Assembly (NCBI GenBank): GCA_022565195.1
Contig: JADFJZ010000056.1
Span: 1 to 7,730 of the forward strand
DNA length: 7,730 bases
Origin: Planctomycetota bacterium
GTDB lineage: Bacteria > Planctomycetota > Phycisphaerae > UBA1845 > CAIVHJ01
Direction of reading: 5' to 3'
Positions 5,359 to 7,730 of the stretch are shown in pieces. The notes beneath the pieces were generated by a model. That model was not told where the DNA came from, did no database searches, and saw only the letters and a list, made by a program, of their open reading frames with translations. How positions within the stretch are numbered: position 1 is the first letter of the stretch; each line of letters begins with the position of its first letter. Both the position numbers and the translations under genes were made by a program.

Positions 5359-6207
5359 ATGGACGCTCCAGAACTTGATCTGATCGGCCGCCCGCTGGTC
5401 ATGGGCATCTTGAACGTCACTCCCGACTCTTTCAGCGATGGTGGCAGGTTCATGGACGTCGGCGGTGCCGTTGGGCATGCCGAGCAAATGATCCGCGATG
5501 GCGCGGATATCATCGACGTCGGCGGCGAATCGACCCGCCCGGGGTCACAAGCTGTCTCGGCTTCGGATCAAATCAAGCGCACCCAACCGGTCATTGCTTC
5601 CATCCGTGAGAGACAAGCCCAAATCCCGATTTCGATCGACACACAATCGGCGGAGGTTGCTTCCGCAGCACTTGACGCCGGCGCTACGATTGTGAACGAC
5701 ATCTCGGCCCTGCGCGCGGATTCAAATATGGCTTGCCGCGTGGCGGATGCCGGTGCGTACGTCGTGCTCATGCACATGCAGGGCATGCCGCGAACCATGC
5801 AGCAGAATCCGCGTTACGACGACGTGGTAGGTGAGATTGAGGCATTTCTCAAAGAACGCATCGAGTTCGCAGTTTCAAGCGGCATCAGGCGGGAGCGGAT
5901 CATCATCGATCCGGGCATCGGTTTTGGAAAGACGGTCGAGCACAACCTCCAGATTCTCGCCAATCTCAGACGATTCGCGGCCATCGGACCGATGTTGTTG
6001 GGGACATCGAGGAAATCGCTGTTCGCCGGACTTCTCGGCATCGACAAAGTTGAGGAGCGTCTGACCGGCACCATTGTGACCAACACGATCGGCCTGCTCG
6101 CCGGTGTGCGCATCCTGCGCGTTCACGATGTGAAGGAGGCGTGTCACGCCGTCGCCCTGTGCGAAGAAATCATGCGTGCAACGCTGCCGGGCGCCCGCGT
6201 CTCGTGA
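5359..6207 (+). CDS. folP: Dihydropteroate synthase FolP
   Basis: FolP condenses p-aminobenzoate with 6-hydroxymethyl-7,8-dihydropterin diphosphate to form dihydropteroate in folate biosynthesis; it is a cytoplasmic TIM barrel and the sulfonamide target. The 282 residues match the usual 270-285. Motifs: MGILNVTPDSFSDGG (15-29), the family signature and pyrophosphate-binding loop; IIDVGGESTRPGS (51-63); PISIDTQ (90-96), with the pterin-binding Asp94; IVNDISAL (111-118); the VLMHMQGMPRTMQ segment; IIIDPGIGFGKT; LLGTSRKSLFAG; and a C-terminal RVHDV element. The ATG at 5359 begins 14 residues before the conserved MGILNVTPDSF, normal for the family. An in-frame ATG at 5302 would add 19 residues without family support. 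No other folate gene adjoins, so it is probably expressed alone. It converges with gpsA, with 5 bp between stop codons and no hairpin. Confidence 0.96.
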   Translation: MDAPELDLIGRPLVMGILNVTPDSFSDGGRFMDVGGAVGHAEQMIRDGADIIDVGGESTRPGSQAVSASDQIKRTQPVIASIRERQAQIPISIDTQSAEVASAALDAGATIVNDISALRADSNMACRVADAGAYVVLMHMQGMPRTMQQNPRYDDVVGEIEAFLKERIEFAVSSGIRRERIIIDPGIGFGKTVEHNLQILANLRRFAAIGPMLLGTSRKSLFAGLLGIDKVEERLTGTIVTNTIGLLAGVRILRVHDVKEACHAVALCEEIMRATLPGARVS

Positions 6208-6212
6208 GAAGC

Positions 6213-7223
6213 CTATTCCGCCTTGGGCTCGCGGGTCATGAGTGAATGAACTGCATCCGAGGGGGACAGGCCCTCGAACAGCACTTTTCCGACGGCCTCC
6301 ACGATGGGCATGTCCACCTTGTGCCTGCGCGCCAGAGCGACGACACTTTTGGTGGTTGGGATTCCTTCGATGATCGACGGCGTTGATCGGATGACTTCCG
6401 CGGGTGACCGGCCCTGGCCGATGTGCTGACCCGCTGTGCGGTTTCGGCCGTAGGGCGAGATGCAGGTGGTCACCAAATCGCCGACGCCCGCCAGGCCGTA
6501 AAACGTCTCCGTCCTCGCGCCCATGGCCACGCCGAGGCGCGTGATTTCAACCAGCCCGCGAGACAGCAGGGCGGCTTTGGCGTTGTCGCCGAGCTTGAGC
6601 CCGTCAACGATGCCGGCGGCGATGGCGATGATGTTCTTCATGGCGCTGGCGAGTTCCACGCCCACGAGATCCGTATTGGTGTACACTCGGAAGGTGTCGG
6701 TATTAAACGCGGCCTGCGTCGTTTGGGCGGTTGCTTCATCCTCGCAGGCAATAACGACCGAACACGGCAAGCCGGCGGCGATTTCGCGGGCGATGCTCGG
6801 GCCTGAGAGCATGGCATAGGTTCGCTGTCCGCACAGTTCCGCCAGCACCTCGGTCGGTCGAAGGAGCGTGTCATTCTCGATGCCCTTGGCGGTGCTGATG
6901 ATGGGGATGTGCTCGGGCACGTCGGCTGCGAATGCTTCCCAGACGCTGCGGATGAATTGTGAGGGCACCGCCGAGACGGCGACCTCGGCCTGCTCGAGCG
7001 CCCACTGCGGGTCCGTGCCCGCTTCGATGCGTTCGGAGAGCATGCAGCCGGGCAAGTATTGCTTGTTCTGGCGCTCGACGTTGATTTGTCGTGCGCGTTC
7101 GGCGTTCCGGCCCCACAGGCGCACGCTGATGCCGTTGCCGGCCAGCAGCATGGCGCAGACGGTACCCATGGCGCCGTCGCCGATGATGGCAGCGCGCTGA
7201 ATCATAAGGATATCTAACTGCAT
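6213..7223 (-). CDS. gpsA: Glycerol-3-phosphate dehydrogenase [NAD(P)+] GpsA
   Basis: GpsA reduces dihydroxyacetone phosphate to sn-glycerol-3-phosphate, the backbone precursor of phospholipids, in the cytoplasm. The 336 residues match the family. The N-terminal Rossmann domain shows AAIIGDGAMGT (11-21), with Asp and Met at variable places in the GxGxxG loop. Further marks: NKQYLPG (53-59); SAVPSQ (84-89); STAKGIE (110-116); SGPSIAREIAAG (140-151); the helical catalytic domain with ELASAMKNIIAIAAGI (190-205, Lys196 the expected catalytic lysine); and GLAGVGDLVTTC (243-254) followed by the GRNR substrate/cofactor loop (259-262). A second in-frame ATG at 7205-7203 would remove six residues and place the glycine loop nearer the usual distance from the start. 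Neither start has a clear ribosome binding site, so the exact N-terminus is open. The gene is divergent from tRNA-Lys. Confidence 0.95.
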   Translation of the reverse strand: MQLDILMIQRAAIIGDGAMGTVCAMLLAGNGISVRLWGRNAERARQINVERQNKQYLPGCMLSERIEAGTDPQWALEQAEVAVSAVPSQFIRSVWEAFAADVPEHIPIISTAKGIENDTLLRPTEVLAELCGQRTYAMLSGPSIAREIAAGLPCSVVIACEDEATAQTTQAAFNTDTFRVYTNTDLVGVELASAMKNIIAIAAGIVDGLKLGDNAKAALLSRGLVEITRLGVAMGARTETFYGLAGVGDLVTTCISPYGRNRTAGQHIGQGRSPAEVIRSTPSIIEGIPTTKSVVALARRHKVDMPIVEAVGKVLFEGLSPSDAVHSLMTREPKAE

Positions 7224-7257
7224 CGCCGGCGGGCCTGCAAGGCGAAGCGCGAGAGAC

Positions 7258-7286
7258 TTGACAGTTTGGCGCGAATCGGTGAGATT
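7258..7286 (+). promoter_or_regulatory. Candidate promoter of tRNA-Lys
   Basis: A perfect -35 box TTGACA (7258-7263) is followed after exactly 17 bases by GAGATT (7281-7286), a poor three-of-six -10 match. The predicted transcript would start near 7293, about 27 bases before the mature tRNA 5' end. Position and spacing fit; the -10 box is the weak point. Confidence 0.45.
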
Positions 7287-7297
7287 GTGCGTGCTCG

Positions 7298-7318
7298 GGC
7301 GGGCTGGTCTCGCCCGCC
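7298..7318 (+). other. GC-rich hairpin in the tRNA-Lys leader
   Basis: GGCGGGC (7298-7304) and GCCCGCC (7312-7318) form a perfect 7-bp stem with a seven-base loop. The stem ends one base before the first base of the tRNA. In the precursor RNA it would stack next to the acceptor stem at the RNase P cleavage site. No T-run follows, so it is not an intrinsic terminator. Confidence 0.5.
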
Positions 7319-7319
7319 T

Positions 7320-7392
7320 GCACCTCTAGCTCAATTGGCAGAGCAGCTGGCTCTTAACCAGCGGGTTCGGGGTTCGAGTCCCTGGGGGTGCA
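7320..7392 (+). tRNA. tRNA-Lys (anticodon CTT)
   Basis: A full 73-base cloverleaf can be drawn. Acceptor GCACCTC (7320-7326) pairs with GGGGTGC (7385-7391) with one T-G wobble. The D-arm is GCTC/GAGC with GG in the loop. The anticodon stem GCTGG/CCAGC holds the loop CTCTTAA, placing anticodon CTT at 7353-7355 (lysine codon AAG). The variable loop has five bases. The T-arm CGGGG/CCCTG holds TTCGAGT. The discriminator base is A7392. The 3' CCA is not encoded (TTT follows) and must be added by nucleotidyltransferase. Confidence 0.97.
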
Positions 7393-7434
7393 TTTGACAG
7401 CCCATCGTGCTCAGCGCGGCGTGGCGTCCCGCGA

Positions 7435-7455
7435 ATCCGCGTTTTTGAAGCGGAT
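7435..7455 (+). terminator. Weak inverted repeat downstream of tRNA-Lys
   Basis: ATCCGC (7435-7440) and GCGGAT (7450-7455) can pair around a nine-base loop containing five Ts. No T-run follows the 3' arm, so it lacks the form of a standard intrinsic terminator. It is the best candidate for the 3' end of the tRNA transcript in the 122-base gap before the next gene. Confidence 0.2.
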
Positions 7456-7500
7456 GTGATGCCGTTTGGACGCAGGCTTCCACTCAAATGACCCTGATCC

Positions 7501-7505
7501 GGAGG
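7501..7505 (+). promoter_or_regulatory. Strong Shine-Dalgarno that fixes a TTG start for the amidohydrolase
   Basis: GGAGG (7501-7505) is nine bases before TTG 7515-7517. The next in-frame ATG (7524) would be 18 bases away, too far. This is the only textbook ribosome binding site in the window besides the repeat-derived one of murQ. Confidence 0.7.
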
Positions 7506-7514
7506 AATAGACCA

Positions 7515-7730
7515 TTGGGCAAGATGTGTGTCGCGCTGGCGATGCTGTTGAGTTTCTGTTCCGCAGTGCCGGCCCAGGAAAAGCCGCTGGCGTTCGTCGG
7601 TGCGAAGATCATTCTCATCGACGGCGCGAATATCGAGGAGGGCGTGCTGGTCGTGCATCAGGGGCGGATCACGGCCGTCGGCGCTGCGGGCGCCGCGATC
7701 ATCCCGGACGATGCACGGCAAATCGATGTA
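7515..7730 (+). CDS. Exported amidohydrolase-like protein, N-terminal part (runs off the window)
   Basis: From TTG 7515 the frame stays open to the window end, giving 72 residues. Residues 1-20 look like a signal peptide: Lys3, then a hydrophobic core (CVALAMLLSFC), then a VPA cleavage-like site before Gln-Glu. Starting at the later ATG would remove the only positive charge, a second reason to prefer TTG. After the signal come FVGAKIILIDG, then EGVLVVHQGRITAVG, then a PDDARQIDV segment. This is the N-terminal beta-sandwich pattern of metal-dependent amidohydrolases of the imidazolonepropionase/dihydroorotase superfamily, leading up to the metal-binding HxH that lies beyond the window. The predicted protein is periplasmic. 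Substrate unknown. The Cys at residue 14 is preceded by Phe, so a lipoprotein signal is unlikely. Confidence 0.85.
   Translation, partial: MGKMCVALAMLLSFCSAVPAQEKPLAFVGAKIILIDGANIEEGVLVVHQGRITAVGAAGAAIIPDDARQIDV

Noticed and set aside
6205..6215. Possible bidirectional terminator between folP and gpsA
   Set aside because: Only 5 bp separate the stop codons, and I find no stem-loop with a T-run there or nearby.
7394..7416. TTGACA directly after the tRNA as a promoter for the amidohydrolase
   Set aside because: No -10-like sequence occurs 16-18 bases downstream; the region there is GC-only.
7326..7721. 131-residue open frame on the minus strand ending in a PPGTRTPNPLVKSQLLCQLS peptide
   Set aside because: Its end is the antisense translation of tRNA-Lys, a well-known kind of spurious database protein. 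It also overlaps the signal-peptide-bearing amidohydrolase start on the other strand.

Overview
The window is a bacterial chromosomal segment of fairly high GC. It holds six complete protein genes, two genes cut by the window edges and one tRNA gene. The most likely source is a member of the Planctomycetota or a close relative. That rests on soft signs: a large sodium:solute symporter of the kind common there, an exported amidohydrolase, weak or absent Shine-Dalgarno sequences at several starts, heptameric repeats between genes, and a tRNA gene with no encoded CCA. No phylogenetic marker here settles it.

Layout: the last 38 codons of an unidentified gene (2-118, +) are followed by a 102-bp gap with a perfect inverted repeat. 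Next comes a 607-residue sodium:solute symporter (221-2044, +). Facing it on the minus strand is a compact three-gene operon read from right to left: anmK (5226-4066), murQ (4042-3134) and nagZ (3144-2092). A divergent promoter region of about 130 bp separates anmK from folP (5359-6207, +). folP converges with gpsA (7223-6213, -), with only 5 bp between their stop codons. A 96-bp divergent gap then leads to tRNA-Lys(CTT) (7320-7392, +) and the start of an exported amidohydrolase (7515 to the window end, +).

Function: the operon encodes the intracellular part of peptidoglycan amino-sugar recycling. NagZ releases terminal GlcNAc from GlcNAc-anhydroMurNAc compounds. AnmK hydrolyses and phosphorylates anhydroMurNAc to MurNAc-6-phosphate. 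MurQ removes the lactyl ether to give GlcNAc-6-phosphate and D-lactate. The convergent symporter is a candidate sugar or amino-sugar importer, but its substrate cannot be read from the sequence. folP (folate) and gpsA (phospholipid precursor) are housekeeping genes that happen to adjoin.

The least ordinary signal is non-coding. A heptamer (CTGAGGA in the sense direction of the upstream gene) is tandemly repeated at the 3' end of the symporter and again between anmK and murQ. In the second place it supplies the murQ Shine-Dalgarno sequence. A second heptamer family (CTCGCTA) runs through the nagZ stop codon and encodes its last residues. I see no phage, transposon, CRISPR or defence system, and no clear evidence of a wholly new system.
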